A DNA stretch of 64,000 bases, taken from Tritrichomonas musculus. Its lineage: Eukaryota; Parabasalia; Tritrichomonadida; Tritrichomonadidae. Positions 20,720 through 31,330 of this stretch are shown piece after piece. Position 1 is the stretch's first letter. Each line of letters opens with the position of its first letter. The notes under the pieces were generated by a model. The model searched no databases. It was not told the origin of the DNA and saw nothing but the letters and a program-made list of their open reading frames with translations. The stretch covers positions 2,728,001 to 2,792,000 of the forward strand of contig JAPFFF010000013.1 in the NCBI GenBank assembly GCA_039105265.1, given 5' to 3'. Made by a program: the position numbers and the translations under genes.

Positions 20720-23700
20720 TTATATGATCGGTGTATATTTGAATTCATCAAATCCAAGACCTTCATAAAACAGTTCGTTTATTTCTTTTTGAAAAGGAAA
20801 TATTACTTCTTTATGAGCGTTTTTTGAAATGCTTATTCGACCAAATAAAATTGGATATGGAGGCGTGTAGATGATGTCATACATAACTTGGATGATTTTG
20901 TTAATTTCTTCTTCAAAAATATTTTTATATTTCTCGCTTGAAACAATGAACTCAAATATTTCATTTCCATCTTTGAATACTTTTATTTCTTCTTCTTCTC
21001 TTGAATTTATATTATCGTTCACACACTTACACACTTGTTCTTCTTTAATATTTATTACTATTTCTTTCTTGATTCCTTTATTCTCAAGATATTTCCTCTC
21101 TTTTATTTTTTTCTTGATTCCTTCAGTATTTTCACCTTGAATTTTTTCTTTTGTTCTTGATGAACTCATTTGGTCTTGTTTCGAATTTACATCATTGCCA
21201 GTTCCTTTCTTTAATGTCAAATTTGTCTGATTGCACAGATTGAATAATGGAAATCTCAAAATGAAAATTTTGAGATTTGAGAAAAATGTTTCGGTGTCTT
21301 CTTCTTCAATTTTAATCTGAAATGTTGAATGTTCGCTGTTGTTCAAAAGTTTTGAAAATGATCTTGTGAAATATTTCTTTGATTCTTCAAATTTTCCTTT
21401 GCTGAAATAGAATTTACAAAGTTTTAGATTTGTCATACAAATGATGAATGTTTTTGATATTTCAAGTTGTTTATCATAATATTGACGGTTGTGAAATATC
21501 AATGGATAATTTTCATTGTCTGATGCATTTTTGTAACATTCAATGTATTCTTCTGATTCTTGATTTTCTCTTTCTTTTTTTTCTTCTGACTTTTTTTGCA
21601 TTTCTTTCTCTTTCAAATGGCCAAGATTATAAAATGCGAGTGCAAAATTGTGTTTTGATGATCGTTGGTACATGTACTCTGCATTCCCGAGTTTATTAAG
21701 ATAAATTTCATTTAAAAGTCCAAAGTTGTTCTGTCCAAAAGGATATTCGCCAAAAGCTGCTTCTTTGATGTATTTCGTCGCATTTTCGATGTCTTCATAA
21801 ATTGTGAGATAAATCAAGCCAAGGTCATTATGTGAGTGATAAAAATAATTGTTGTAGATGCTTTTAATATAATAACATTTATCTACAATATTGTATACTC
21901 TTACTTGATCATAATGAATTTCAATTGATTTCAAGAAGTACTGAACAGCCAGTTGAATTTTGACTTTAAGAATATCTCCTCTTGAATAAAAAACACCAAG
22001 AAAGAAGAGTCCATCTGGATTATTGTTGTATACTGACATCTCATAATAATTTTTTGCTTTGTCATAATTTTGTTCATCTCTTTGACCTTCAAAATAAAGT
22101 GTACCAATTTCAAAAAGTGCTTTCGAATTTCCTTGTCTTCCTGAGAGTTCATAATATTCTTTAGCTTTTCTATAATTCGTACAAACTCCTTGTCCATTAT
22201 AATAAAGTTTACCCAATTTAAACAATGCTTTTGAATTGTTCATTTTTGCTGATTGTTCATAAAAATCTTTCGCTTTTATATAACTTTTTTCAACGTCCCG
22301 TCCTTTCAAATATAGATTTCCTATTTTATAAAGAGCTTCAGAATTATTATTTTGAGCAGCCAATTTATAATATTTCATTGATAATAAATAGTCTTTTAGT
22401 TTTCTATATAAATTACCCATATTGGCATATGCCAATATATTATCATCTTTAATTGAAGATTCAAAATATTCTTTAGCTTTATGATAATCTTGTTTAACTC
22501 CAGATCCATTATAATAAAGAGTTCCTAAATTAATAAATGCGTCTGAGTTGTTTTGTTGAGCTGATAATTCAAAATATTCTTTGGCTTTATTATAATCTTG
22601 TTCAACTCCATATCCATATTCATAAAGGAGTCCTAAATTATTAAATGCATCTGAGTTGTTTTGTTGAGCTGATAATTCATAATATTCTTTAGCTTTATTA
22701 TAATCTTGTTTAACTCCAGATCCATTATAATAAAGATCTCCCAAATATTTAAATGCATCTGAGTTGTTTTGTTGAGCTGATAATTCATAATATTCTTTAG
22801 CTTTATTATAATCTTGTTCAACTCCAGATCCATTATAATAAAGGAGTCCTAAATTGTTAAACGCATTTGGGTTATTTTGTTTAGATGATAATTCATAATA
22901 TTCTTTAGCTTTATTATAATCTTGTTCGACTCCATATCCATTATAATAAAGATCTCCTAAATTATTAAATGCGTCTGAGTTGTTTTGTTGAGCTGATAAT
23001 TCATAATATTCTTTAGCTTTATTATAATCTTGTTCGACTCCATATCCATTATAATAAAGATCTCCTAAATTATTAAATGCGTCTGAGTTGTTTTGTTGAG
23101 CTGATAATTCATAATATTCTTTAGCTTTATTATAATCTTGTTCAACACCAGATCCATTTTCATAAAGGAGTCCTAAATTGTTAAACGCATTTGGGTTATT
23201 TTGTTTAGATGATAATTCATAATATTCTTTAGCTTTATTATAATCTTGTTCGACTCCATATCCATTATAATAAAGATCTCCTAAATTATTAAATGCGTCT
23301 GAGTTGTTTTGTTGAGCTGATAATTCATAATATTGTTTCGCTTTATTATAATCTTGTTCAACTCCATATCCATATTCATAAAGGAGTCCTAAATTATTAA
23401 ATGCATCTGAGTTGTTTTGTTGAGCTGATAATTCATAATATTCTTTAGCTTTATTATAATCTTGTTCAACTCCATATCCATTATAATAAAGATCTCCTAA
23501 ATTATTAAATGCGTCTGAGTTGTTTTGTTGAGCTGATAATTCATAATATTGTTTCGCTTTATTATAATCTTGTTTTTCTTCATATAGTGAACCAATTATA
23601 ATAGATAAATCACATCCTTTAAGTAATAATAATAATGTGATGCTTTTCTCTTTAATTGGAACAAATTGATTAAAAATAATAAATGATTCAAATATTAATT

Positions 23701-25234
23701 GCAAGCTTTTTGGCTCTATATAATCCTTATTAAAATGCCTATATAACATTGGAAAAATTTTATTGGACGAAATATATTTTAATTCTTGACTTGTAATTCG
23801 TTTTTCTGCATCAAATTTTAAACAGTTTGAAAAAATGGTCTGTATAATTTCTGATGCTTGAGTCAATTTTGGAATTACATTTTCTTTCTTTTTGTAAAGA
23901 TTTTTCTTTTCATACATAAAATAAATAACACAACCGAATGAATAGATATCTGATGCATATGATACATTTTCACCTCGAAGTTGTTCTGGTGATATATATG
24001 CCATTGCACCGACATCATTTGTCATCTCCTTTGATGCAATTGATTCTTCTCCTTCATTCAGTGAGCGAATTGAGTCAAAATCTGAAATGTAAGGAAGAAA
24101 GTCATGATCAAGAAGAATATTATCTGCCTTGATGTCACGATGAATGCACTTGTTTGTGTGAAGATAATCAAGACCTTGAATAATTCGACTTATCGTTAAA
24201 ATATAAAATGTTTCATCTATTTTTTCTTGATTTGATAAAACATTCGAATAAAGTGAACCATTGCTCATGAACTTGTAAATAATTCCTGTTATTTGATTTT
24301 TTTCTTTTACAAATCCATAACAGCGAGTTAAACATCGATGAGAGAAATGTTCACAAAATTTTTTTTCATGATCTCTTTCTCTTTTTGTTTTTTCAAAATC
24401 AGAAAATATTTTCATCAGAAAAATGTGTAGACTTTCAATGTGAAGAGACAGGCAGTATGTTGCTTTGGGATTAGATACAATTGTTCTCAGAATATAAAAA
24501 TCTTTTTTGTTAAAATCGATAAGATCTCTTTTATTTTTAAGATTATACTCTGTCTGATTTGTTTGCGGCAAACGAAAAAAATCATTGAATTCTTTTCTCA
24601 GTTTTTGTTCTTCAGTTCTTTCTGTATCATCAAAATAGAAGAATGATTTATCTGTGAAATATTCAGATGGACAAAAATATCGTCTGATCAAATATCCAGC
24701 AATTGGATGTATCGTTTTCTTCACAAATTCGTTATTCCTGATGACTGACGAAAAATTTTGGCAGAAATAATTAATTTCTTCTTTTGATTCTAATTCTTGC
24801 TTTATTTCTTTTTCTTCTACAATTCTAATTAAGCTTACATTGATGATTAATGATCCATTTCCTTTCAAATGAGAAATAATTTTCTTGATTATCGGTATTT
24901 CAATTTTTTCAATAATAATGCAATGGTATTCAACACAAAAAATTATATCGATTTTACCTGCTTCTTCTTTGTCTGAGTTTTGAACATTGGCATTATTTGA
25001 TTGACAGATAACAGAATTATCTTTTAAAATATAGTATATTATAAATTTAAACTTTTTTAAATAATCAAATAATAAATTTCTTATTTGATTTTCATCAGAA
25101 TCTTCAAGTGCAAATATATAATTGAGATACTTGAAAGAAAATTTTGAATAAATGCTTTTTAATTTGTCATTTGAGATTTGGTCAAGCATTGAAAAATAGT
25201 TTTGGGGCAATTTCTGGAAAGATAGTTTTAGCAT
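20720..25234 (-). CDS. Kinase-like / Sel1-repeat protein
   Basis: The 1504-residue protein has an N-terminal region (1-270) shared with the gene at 46-53.7 kb (note IRRYFCPSEYF). A kinase-like domain follows (about 275-500) with CIHRDIKADN at about 365, DFD in place of DFG at about 385, and DIYSFG. The glycine loop is not recognisable (ILRTIVSNPKATY), while a lysine sits in FLMKIF. About 18 Sel1 repeats (36 residues; DYNKAKEYYELSAQQNNSDA type) span about 548-1095. The conserved tail (1100-1504) ends in PYPILFGRISI, again shared with the other giant gene. Sel1 solenoids act as protein-binding scaffolds, so this may be a signalling scaffold with weak or no kinase activity. The frame is intact throughout, and the 3' end faces the M3 remnant. 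Confidence 0.87.
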   Translation of the reverse strand: MLKLSFQKLPQNYFSMLDQISNDKLKSIYSKFSFKYLNYIFALEDSDENQIRNLLFDYLKKFKFIIYYILKDNSVICQSNNANVQNSDKEEAGKIDIIFCVEYHCIIIEKIEIPIIKKIISHLKGNGSLIINVSLIRIVEEKEIKQELESKEEINYFCQNFSSVIRNNEFVKKTIHPIAGYLIRRYFCPSEYFTDKSFFYFDDTERTEEQKLRKEFNDFFRLPQTNQTEYNLKNKRDLIDFNKKDFYILRTIVSNPKATYCLSLHIESLHIFLMKIFSDFEKTKRERDHEKKFCEHFSHRCLTRCYGFVKEKNQITGIIYKFMSNGSLYSNVLSNQEKIDETFYILTISRIIQGLDYLHTNKCIHRDIKADNILLDHDFLPYISDFDSIRSLNEGEESIASKEMTNDVGAMAYISPEQLRGENVSYASDIYSFGCVIYFMYEKKNLYKKKENVIPKLTQASEIIQTIFSNCLKFDAEKRITSQELKYISSNKIFPMLYRHFNKDYIEPKSLQLIFESFIIFNQFVPIKEKSITLLLLLKGCDLSIIIGSLYEEKQDYNKAKQYYELSAQQNNSDAFNNLGDLYYNGYGVEQDYNKAKEYYELSAQQNNSDAFNNLGLLYEYGYGVEQDYNKAKQYYELSAQQNNSDAFNNLGDLYYNGYGVEQDYNKAKEYYELSSKQNNPNAFNNLGLLYENGSGVEQDYNKAKEYYELSAQQNNSDAFNNLGDLYYNGYGVEQDYNKAKEYYELSAQQNNSDAFNNLGDLYYNGYGVEQDYNKAKEYYELSSKQNNPNAFNNLGLLYYNGSGVEQDYNKAKEYYELSAQQNNSDAFKYLGDLYYNGSGVKQDYNKAKEYYELSAQQNNSDAFNNLGLLYEYGYGVEQDYNKAKEYFELSAQQNNSDAFINLGTLYYNGSGVKQDYHKAKEYFESSIKDDNILAYANMGNLYRKLKDYLLSMKYYKLAAQNNNSEALYKIGNLYLKGRDVEKSYIKAKDFYEQSAKMNNSKALFKLGKLYYNGQGVCTNYRKAKEYYELSGRQGNSKALFEIGTLYFEGQRDEQNYDKAKNYYEMSVYNNNPDGLFFLGVFYSRGDILKVKIQLAVQYFLKSIEIHYDQVRVYNIVDKCYYIKSIYNNYFYHSHNDLGLIYLTIYEDIENATKYIKEAAFGEYPFGQNNFGLLNEIYLNKLGNAEYMYQRSSKHNFALAFYNLGHLKEKEMQKKSEEKKERENQESEEYIECYKNASDNENYPLIFHNRQYYDKQLEISKTFIICMTNLKLCKFYFSKGKFEESKKYFTRSFSKLLNNSEHSTFQIKIEEEDTETFFSNLKIFILRFPLFNLCNQTNLTLKKGTGNDVNSKQDQMSSSRTKEKIQGENTEGIKKKIKERKYLENKGIKKEIVINIKEEQVCKCVNDNINSREEEEIKVFKDGNEIFEFIVSSEKYKNIFEEEINKIIQVMYDIIYTPPYPILFGRISISKNAHKEVIFPFQKEINELFYEGLGFDEFKYTPII
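22440..23600 (-). repeat. Array of nearly identical 108-bp Sel1-coding units
   Basis: About eleven in-frame 108-bp units encode the Sel1 repeats of the 20.7-25.2 kb gene. Several are identical for most of their length at the DNA level, for example the AGTTGTTTTGTTGAGCTGAT blocks. Synonymous sites are conserved too, so the array expanded or was homogenised recently. This contrasts with the divergent Sel1 units of the 46-51 kb gene. Confidence 0.93.
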
Positions 25235-25751
25235 TTAGAGTAACCTCGTTTATTAAATTGAGAGAATAAAGTATTCAAATACTAAAAATGATTGAATGCA
25301 TTCAATAGTTTAATCAGTTAAATAAACAATTATTATCATTTGAATACTCAATCAGTGAATATTTAATTAATTGCAATCATTTAAAACTTTCAAATTTCTT
25401 TCAATTTAACCAGTGATTAATTTTTAAAAAATTGTTGAATAAGTTGTATAAAATTATGATATTGAATCACCAAAAGAATAGGCTTGTTATTCTGATATCA
25501 ATTATCAGGTTTGGCACTTTTTTAACTCAGATAATCGATATTAAAATGTTATCGATTGGAACTTTTCATTGATGAAATCGATTATCAAGTATGAAATGTG
25601 ATACAAAAAAGATATTCTTTTGATATCGAATCTTGATTAATCGAAATTAATACCTGAAAAAACCATTAAAAATAGTATTTTAATGGCATAAAATAAATAT
25701 ATTCTAACTTATTATGTAAAAGAATCAGTTTTTATTAAATTTTATAACAAA
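25235..25751. other. Spacer between divergent kinase genes
   Basis: No gene is seen. The stretch is rich in GATATC/ATCGAT-type words (25490-25650), as is 53760-53890 upstream of the other giant kinase gene, and both hold AGGCTTGTTA-like sequence. This may be shared upstream sequence. Confidence 0.35.
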
Positions 25752-26638
25752 TTGACCATGACAGGCCAAATTGGCACACCACTTTACATGGCGCCAGAAC
25801 TTTTTGAAGGCGACTGCCACTACGGTCCAGGTGTTGATGTTTACGCATTTTCGATGATTGCGTTTGAAATTGTGAGTGGTGAAGTCCCATTCAACGAATT
25901 TAGTGGTTTGCCGCCAGTTGCACTCGCAGTGAAAGCTGCGAGTGGGAAGCGACCGAAGATTCCAGCCAGTGTTCCATCGAAGATGGCGAAACTGATCCGT
26001 CGCTGCTGGAGCCAGGAAGCAGAAAGCCGTCCTTCATTCGATGAAGTATTCAGCGAACTTTCGAGCGACCTTTCAATGCTTGGCGACGACGTCGATGAAG
26101 ACGAGATCTTCTCTGGAATCTTTTCTTCACTTCCTTCTCCTTCTTCTTGCTCCTGTTCCTTTTCATCAAGCATGTCAATGTAGTCACGGATCTCGTCTTC
26201 ATCGACGTCGTCGAAAGTAATTACAAAAAAGCGATCAAATATTATGAAGAAGCAGCAGAACTCGGAAACTCATACGCAATCAACGGTCTTGGCGTTTGCT
26301 ATTACAATGGTGAAGGGGTCAAACAAAATTACGCGAAAGCAATTGAATACTATAAGAAGGGAGCAGAACTCGGAAACTCATATGCAATCAACGGTCTTGG
26401 TCTTTGCTATGAAAATTGTGAAGGTGTTGCACGAAACATGGCCAGAGCAATTGAATGCTATGAAAAGTCAGCCGAAATGGGAAACCATTGTGCATTACGC
26501 AATCTTGCAATTTGCTATGAAGATGGGGTTGGAGTTACGAGAAACATGTCCAAAGCGATTGAATATTATGAAAAGTCAGCGAAACTCGGAAATGAAAATG
26601 CAAAAAATCGATTAAGAGAACTTAAAGGATCACATTAA
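25752..26638 (+). pseudogene. Truncated kinase-Sel1 gene with frameshift
   Basis: The first frame (25752-26183) starts in a kinase activation segment (GQIGTPLYMAPELFEG) and runs through DVYAFSMIAFEIVSG and RRCWSQEAESRPSF, so the N-lobe, HRD and DFG are missing. It ends in an odd Ser/Cys/Pro-rich tail. A second frame (26147-26638, +2) holds four Sel1 repeats (YKKAIKYYEEAAELGNSYAI type). Codon use is much more G/C-rich than in neighbouring genes. The tail is odd because 26109-26188 is inverted between 25-bp inverted repeats (listed separately). Kinase-Sel1 fusions of this order are common in trichomonads, so this is a decayed paralogue. Confidence 0.82.
26084..26213. repeat. 25-bp perfect inverted repeat flanking an inverted coding block
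   Basis: 26084-26108 and 26189-26213 are perfect reverse complements (CGACGACGTCGATGAAGACG.. on the left). The 80 bp between reads as junk in the gene's sense. On the other strand the right arm and the block read DDVDEDEI then RDYIDMLDEKEQEQEEGEGS, a natural acidic continuation of the kinase tail. Confidence 0.9.
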
Positions 26639-27509
26639 ACACAAACTCACAAACAAGGAAAATAATTCCAACTTGGAAATTCCAAGTTTTTTTTCCCTGA
26701 GCTTTTCTTCAACTGTAGCAAGAACAAAATGATAAAAAACGCGTAAATACTTTAATATAATAAGTTATCAATATCATAGAGCAATTTTTTTCGTGCATTT
26801 CATCCAAATCTTAAAATGCTGATACTGATATCTCTACGCCATGCTTATCAAAATACAAAAACAAATGCAAATATACCGCAATTAACGCTTTAATAACAAC
26901 ATGCATTTTATCTACCATACGAATTTCGAAATTTTCATTTTGACTCTCATAATTAATATTTTCAGTAGCTAAACTAGTATAATCAACATACATAATTACA
27001 ATAATATTAATGTAATTTACTAGTATAATCAACATACATATTAACTGATTCGAGATTATAGCAGTTATGATAATTACTCTTTAAATATTAAAATTAATAT
27101 TACGGAAACAATCAATATTTCTTTACTGCAAGATCTCTTATATGAAATTACAACAAAAGAGATGATTTGTCATATTGCATTAAAAATTTACCTTGTTTTT
27201 AAATAATAGTTTTTTTGTTTTAATATGTTTCTAAAAATTTTGTGAGTATAAATGGCTTAATATATATAAAAAACAGTGTAAGAAATAATTTTATAAAAGA
27301 TTAGGACTTGTTATTTCATCTAAAGTTTATGATCAAAAAGCATTAAATAAAGGTCTCTATCCGGAAAATTGAAAGTCCTCAAGAATTTTTTATCTTTCCG
27401 AAACGATAAGAAAATACATCCGTAACTTTCTCGCACATCGAATTATGAAAGTTCACAAGCTCATCAATAACTTTGATATTAAATGATCATTTAGTATTTA
27501 TTCTATATT
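26639..27509. other. Gene-free AT-rich region
   Basis: No supported gene is seen. A 21-bp direct repeat (ACTAGTATAATCAACATACA) occurs at about 26973 and 27020. Confidence 0.5.
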
Positions 27510-29740
27510 TTATTTTAACCATGGATTATAATGAAATCCAATTTTTATTGCTGAAGCTGTAATTGGAATGTGAGTTAATGATGAATATCTATTGAGATTA
27601 TCATCTCCATTTGATGTTACAGATGATGGAATTGATATTCTCCTTAGTGATGAGCATCCTTTGAAAGTTTGAAATCCAATTGATATTACAGAAGAAGGAA
27701 TTATTATTTTTGTTAATGATGAACATTCTCTAAAAACATAATTTCCAATTGAAGTTACTGATGATGGAATTGAAATTTGTGTTAATGAACGACAATGACT
27801 GAAAGCTTCATCTCCAATTGAAGTTACTGATGATGGAATTGAAAATGAAACTTGTGTTAATGATTTACAATCTTTGAATGTTTCTATTTCAATTGAAATT
27901 ACAGAAGAAGGAATAAGGACTGTTGTTAATGATGCACATTGACAAAAAGAACCTTTACCAATTGATGTTACAGATGATGGAATTATGATTTGCGTCAATG
28001 ATATGCAATATTTGAAAGAATTATTCCCAATCGATGTTACAGATGTTGGGATTGTAATTTGTGTTAGTGATCGACAATAAGAGATTGTGTAATCTCTAAT
28101 TGAAGTTATTGATGATGGGATTGGGATTTCTTTCAATGAAAAACATCCTTCGAAGGCAGAATTTCCAATTGATATTACTGAAAAAGGAATTGTAATATGC
28201 TCTAATAAATAACAACCATTGAAAGCACCATCGCCAATTGAAGTAACAGAAGAAGGGATTGTGATTTGTGTCAATAATGAACATCCAAAGAAAGCAGAAT
28301 CCCCAATTGAAGTTACAGAAAGAGGGATTGTAATTTCTCTCAAAGAATTGCATTCACTGAAAGCAGAATTACCAATTTCAATATCATTCTGTGATAATAA
28401 TATTTCAATAATGTCTTGATTATTATTTTTTGCAGCTGAGTGAATGGCTGAAATACAATAAAAATAATAATAATTGAATTTTATCAAATATTTCATTTTA
28501 GAATTTTTTCTTTATAATATTTTTTAGTGATGACAGCGTTTACATCAATATTCATGTTTTCTAAATAAAATTTGACAAGTTTAACATAATCGAATTCGCA
28601 CAAATAATAAAAAGAATATTTAAATTTTATATTTTTTGGGAAAAAACAATAATTGTGATAAGCATATGCACATCGAAAAATATTATTATAATAATTTATT
28701 TCAAATCGAAGTCCTTCTTCATTTTTTGATATAAAATTCCTTCCTAGAAAATTGTTGATAATGTAGTTTGAAAGGTCATTGTGATGACATTTTATTGATT
28801 CTTTAAGAACTTTTACATAATCACATTTTGGAGGTTTAATTGATTTGTGTTTAAGATATTCGATTAATTCTGTTTCATCACTATGGATCGAAAATAACCA
28901 CATATTCGAACTTAGTTCATATCCGATATTTTCTAAGCATCTTATAATTTCAATTGATCCAAAAAAAGCGGCATATTCAACATATGTGACATTTTCATTC
29001 ATCAAATATGAATTCGTTTCAAAGACTGACAATGGAACTGTTTCTGTAAGTAATAAGTTCATCTTGTTGGCATAGACAAAGAATGCTTTTGCTTGTCTTA
29101 ATCGAATGAGTTTGCATAAATAATTATCATTTTCACCTTCTTTTCTTTTTTCATAAAAATCACTTTTTTTTTCTTTGATTATTTCTTTAATAAAAGAAGT
29201 GTTAGTCAAATATGAATTTTTTGTTTTGAATCCTATGTGATTTTTTTCATTTATTTCACCAAATTCTGGTTTACCGTATTTTTGAATGAATTCTTTTGTG
29301 ATGAACGGTCTGATTTCCGGTGCAAAATACTGTGCATACTTTTTTTGGTAAATAAAATCATTTTTAGTTATTTGTGATACAATATATTCATTAAATGTCA
29401 TGATTTTTTCTTCAACTAGAAATAAAAGAAGTCTTTTGTTATATTTAAAAATTTCAAAGATTTCTGTACTACTGAAATATTCAGTGATCTTGCTTTTAAA
29501 ATGTTGAAGAATGCGCTCAATTTTATTCAAAAAATTGTTAACTCGTTTATGATTATTCATAATTTTACTAATTAGATGTAACAATTCTTTGAATTCGTAT
29601 CGTTGTTCTGCGATTTGTTGATCTTTAATAATTTGAATTAGATTTTCAAAATTTTCTTCGATATTTGATTCTTCTCTTAGGTATTCTAGAAAAACTCTCT
29701 GGATATTTTTCATTTTATCAATCCAAGATTCAATGCTCAT
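27510..29740 (-). CDS. DUF3447/ankyrin protein fused to BspA-like LRRs
   Basis: Part 1 (29740-28493, 415 residues) is a DUF3447 protein with YVEYAAFFGSIEIIRCLENI, LWLFSIHSDETELIEYLK and CHHNDLSNYII blocks, similar to the first gene of the window. It is followed, after a short A/T-rich stretch ending TATTTCAG, by one ankyrin helix pair (AIHSAAKNNNQDIIEILLSQ). The frame then passes directly into eleven 23-residue BspA/TpLRR repeats (ITIPSSVTSIGDSAFxxCSSL type; frame 28496-27510, 328 residues). The two frames overlap by 4 nt and most likely belong to one gene with an intron at about 28440-28500, though I could not define its 5' splice site. BspA-like proteins of trichomonads are often surface-exposed, while DUF3447 proteins lack signals; no signal peptide is seen here. 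Confidence 0.75.
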
Positions 29741-30429
29741 ATTTTTTAATATAATATTTCAATAAAAATATTCAAAAAAAAAAAAAAAAAAAAAAGCCAA
29801 TTCGATTTTACCCTTTGAAGGTCAAATTTAAAAGAGAGTAATAATGTGGATAGTATTCAATATTTTGAAAATATCCACCCAATTTTATATTTTTTTACAT
29901 TGTACTTTTAAAAATATTTATTAATATTGCAATTATGCTCTAAGATTTTAATTTTAAAGGGGATTTTGAACTTTTTTAATATTATAATAATGATTATATC
30001 TTTCCTATCTAACATTATTTGAGAAAGAATTAATAAATATAATACCTAATTCTGTATCATATATTGATATTAGCATGCTCCTGAGGTATATATTTAAAAA
30101 TGAACTAAAATTTCTGGAATTTAAAAAAAAAAAAATTGGTTTTTTGTTAAATTTTATTGATTTTGGAGGATTATGGTTAATCCCATTACTTAAAAATTGA
30201 ATATATTAATTTTATTCATGTTTAAAATAAAATGAACTGATAATAGCAACAAACTACTCGATAGGTGCATTTAAGAATTTCTTTTAAATATGGACCTCGA
30301 TAATTTCATTAATACATTGATATTAAATGTGATATCAATTTAGAATATTTTATAATAAACATATTAGATATATTAGATATAAATAAAAATATAAAATATA
30401 TAAAATAAAATTACATCAATAAATTGTTT
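29741..30429. other. AT-rich region between the DUF3447 gene and mouse-like DNA
   Basis: A long T/A run lies immediately upstream of the minus-strand gene start (about 29774-29794), then featureless A/T-rich sequence. No gene is seen. Confidence 0.5.
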
Positions 30430-31330
30430 CAGTTTCTGTAAATAATTTTCTTCCTGTAGGCTATGCGTATTCAATGTTAGAAGCTTCATTAATTAATTTT
30501 AATTATACAACTTGAGGTACCTCTTAGTATTAGCCGTTCCCGGACCCATCAGTTGGTTCTGAAACAGCACACAATGACAGCTTAAGCAATGTCCTGCTGA
30601 CGCTTTCTCCCATCTGATTTTAATCTCTTATAACTGTCATTTGTCAGATGGATGTGACAGTTTCCATCATCTTGTCTATATTACAGGTTGAAAGAGGAAA
30701 TGAAAAATAAAACAAAGAAAAAAGAAAAAAAAGAATAGTAAAAAGGGCACTGTTAGTGCATGACTTTAATCCCAGCACTTGGGAGGCAGAGGAAGGCAGA
30801 TTTCTGAGTTTGAGGCTAGCCTGGTCTGCAAAGTGGGTTCCAGGACAACTCGGGCTACAGAGAGAAACCCTGTCTTGAAAAAACAGAAAAAAAAAGAAAA
30901 GAAAAAGAAAAGAAAACAAAAAAGAAAGAGAAAATGAGGGGGAAAAAAAGCACAGAATCTGGAATGAGCATTCACTTTTTAAAGGTTTTAATAAAGTTCT
31001 CATAGTTGGGGTGTGGGAAGAAAAAGAGAAAGTATCAAGCTTTTCATAGCCAGAGTTGCCAGATCAATGAGAAGCTCTAGCACAACATTCTGTAAGAATC
31101 CAGAAAGTTTGTTTTATTTGGATGGAAAGAGAACTTTCTGCCCATGAGTCACAGGCATGAAAAGGTAAAAATGAGGTTAAGAAACAGACTGAATTGTTTG
31201 AGTTGGAATTTAAATAATTACCATAAATGATTGTTGATCAAAAATGTAATCCTTTAGATTAGTGACCCATTTCAATTCTAATGAGTATATAACCAGCCTT
31301 AGGTGGTCACACATTTTTGCTTTGGAGAAT
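30430..31330. other. Mammalian (mouse-like) DNA segment
   Basis: Composition changes abruptly: G+C is higher, A/T homopolymers fall away outside the SINE tail, and words such as TTCCCGGACCCATCAGTTGG and GAGTCACAGGCATGAAAAGG look mammalian. The segment contains a complete rodent B1 SINE. Edges are approximate (about 30430-30520 on the left, about 31330 on the right). It is either host DNA joined during sequencing or assembly, or a genuine insertion. Minus-strand frames over the SINE (for example 30644-31003) are not genes. Confidence 0.85.
30745..30950 (+). mobile_element. Rodent B1 (Alu-related) SINE with A-rich tail
   Basis: The body (30745-30880) shows the B1 hallmarks in order: GACTTTAATCCCAGCACTTG, GGAGGCAGAGGAAGGCAGAT, TTCTGAGTTTGAGGCTAGCC, TGGTCTGCAAAGTGGGTTCC and GAGAGAAACCCTGTCTTGAA. 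It ends in an A-rich, AAAG-patterned tail. The first bases (GGGCACTGTTAGTGCATGAC) are a mutated RNA-polymerase-III A-box region. TTTCTGAGTT is the rodent B1 form, not the primate Alu one. Confidence 0.95.

Noticed and set aside
22440-23600. Regular repeats that could be mistaken for a CRISPR array
   Set aside because: The 108-bp period is in frame with a protein, there are no unique spacers, and the units encode Sel1 repeats.
30644-31003. 119-codon minus-strand frame
   Set aside because: It is the antisense of a B1 SINE and its A-rich tail inside mammalian-type DNA.
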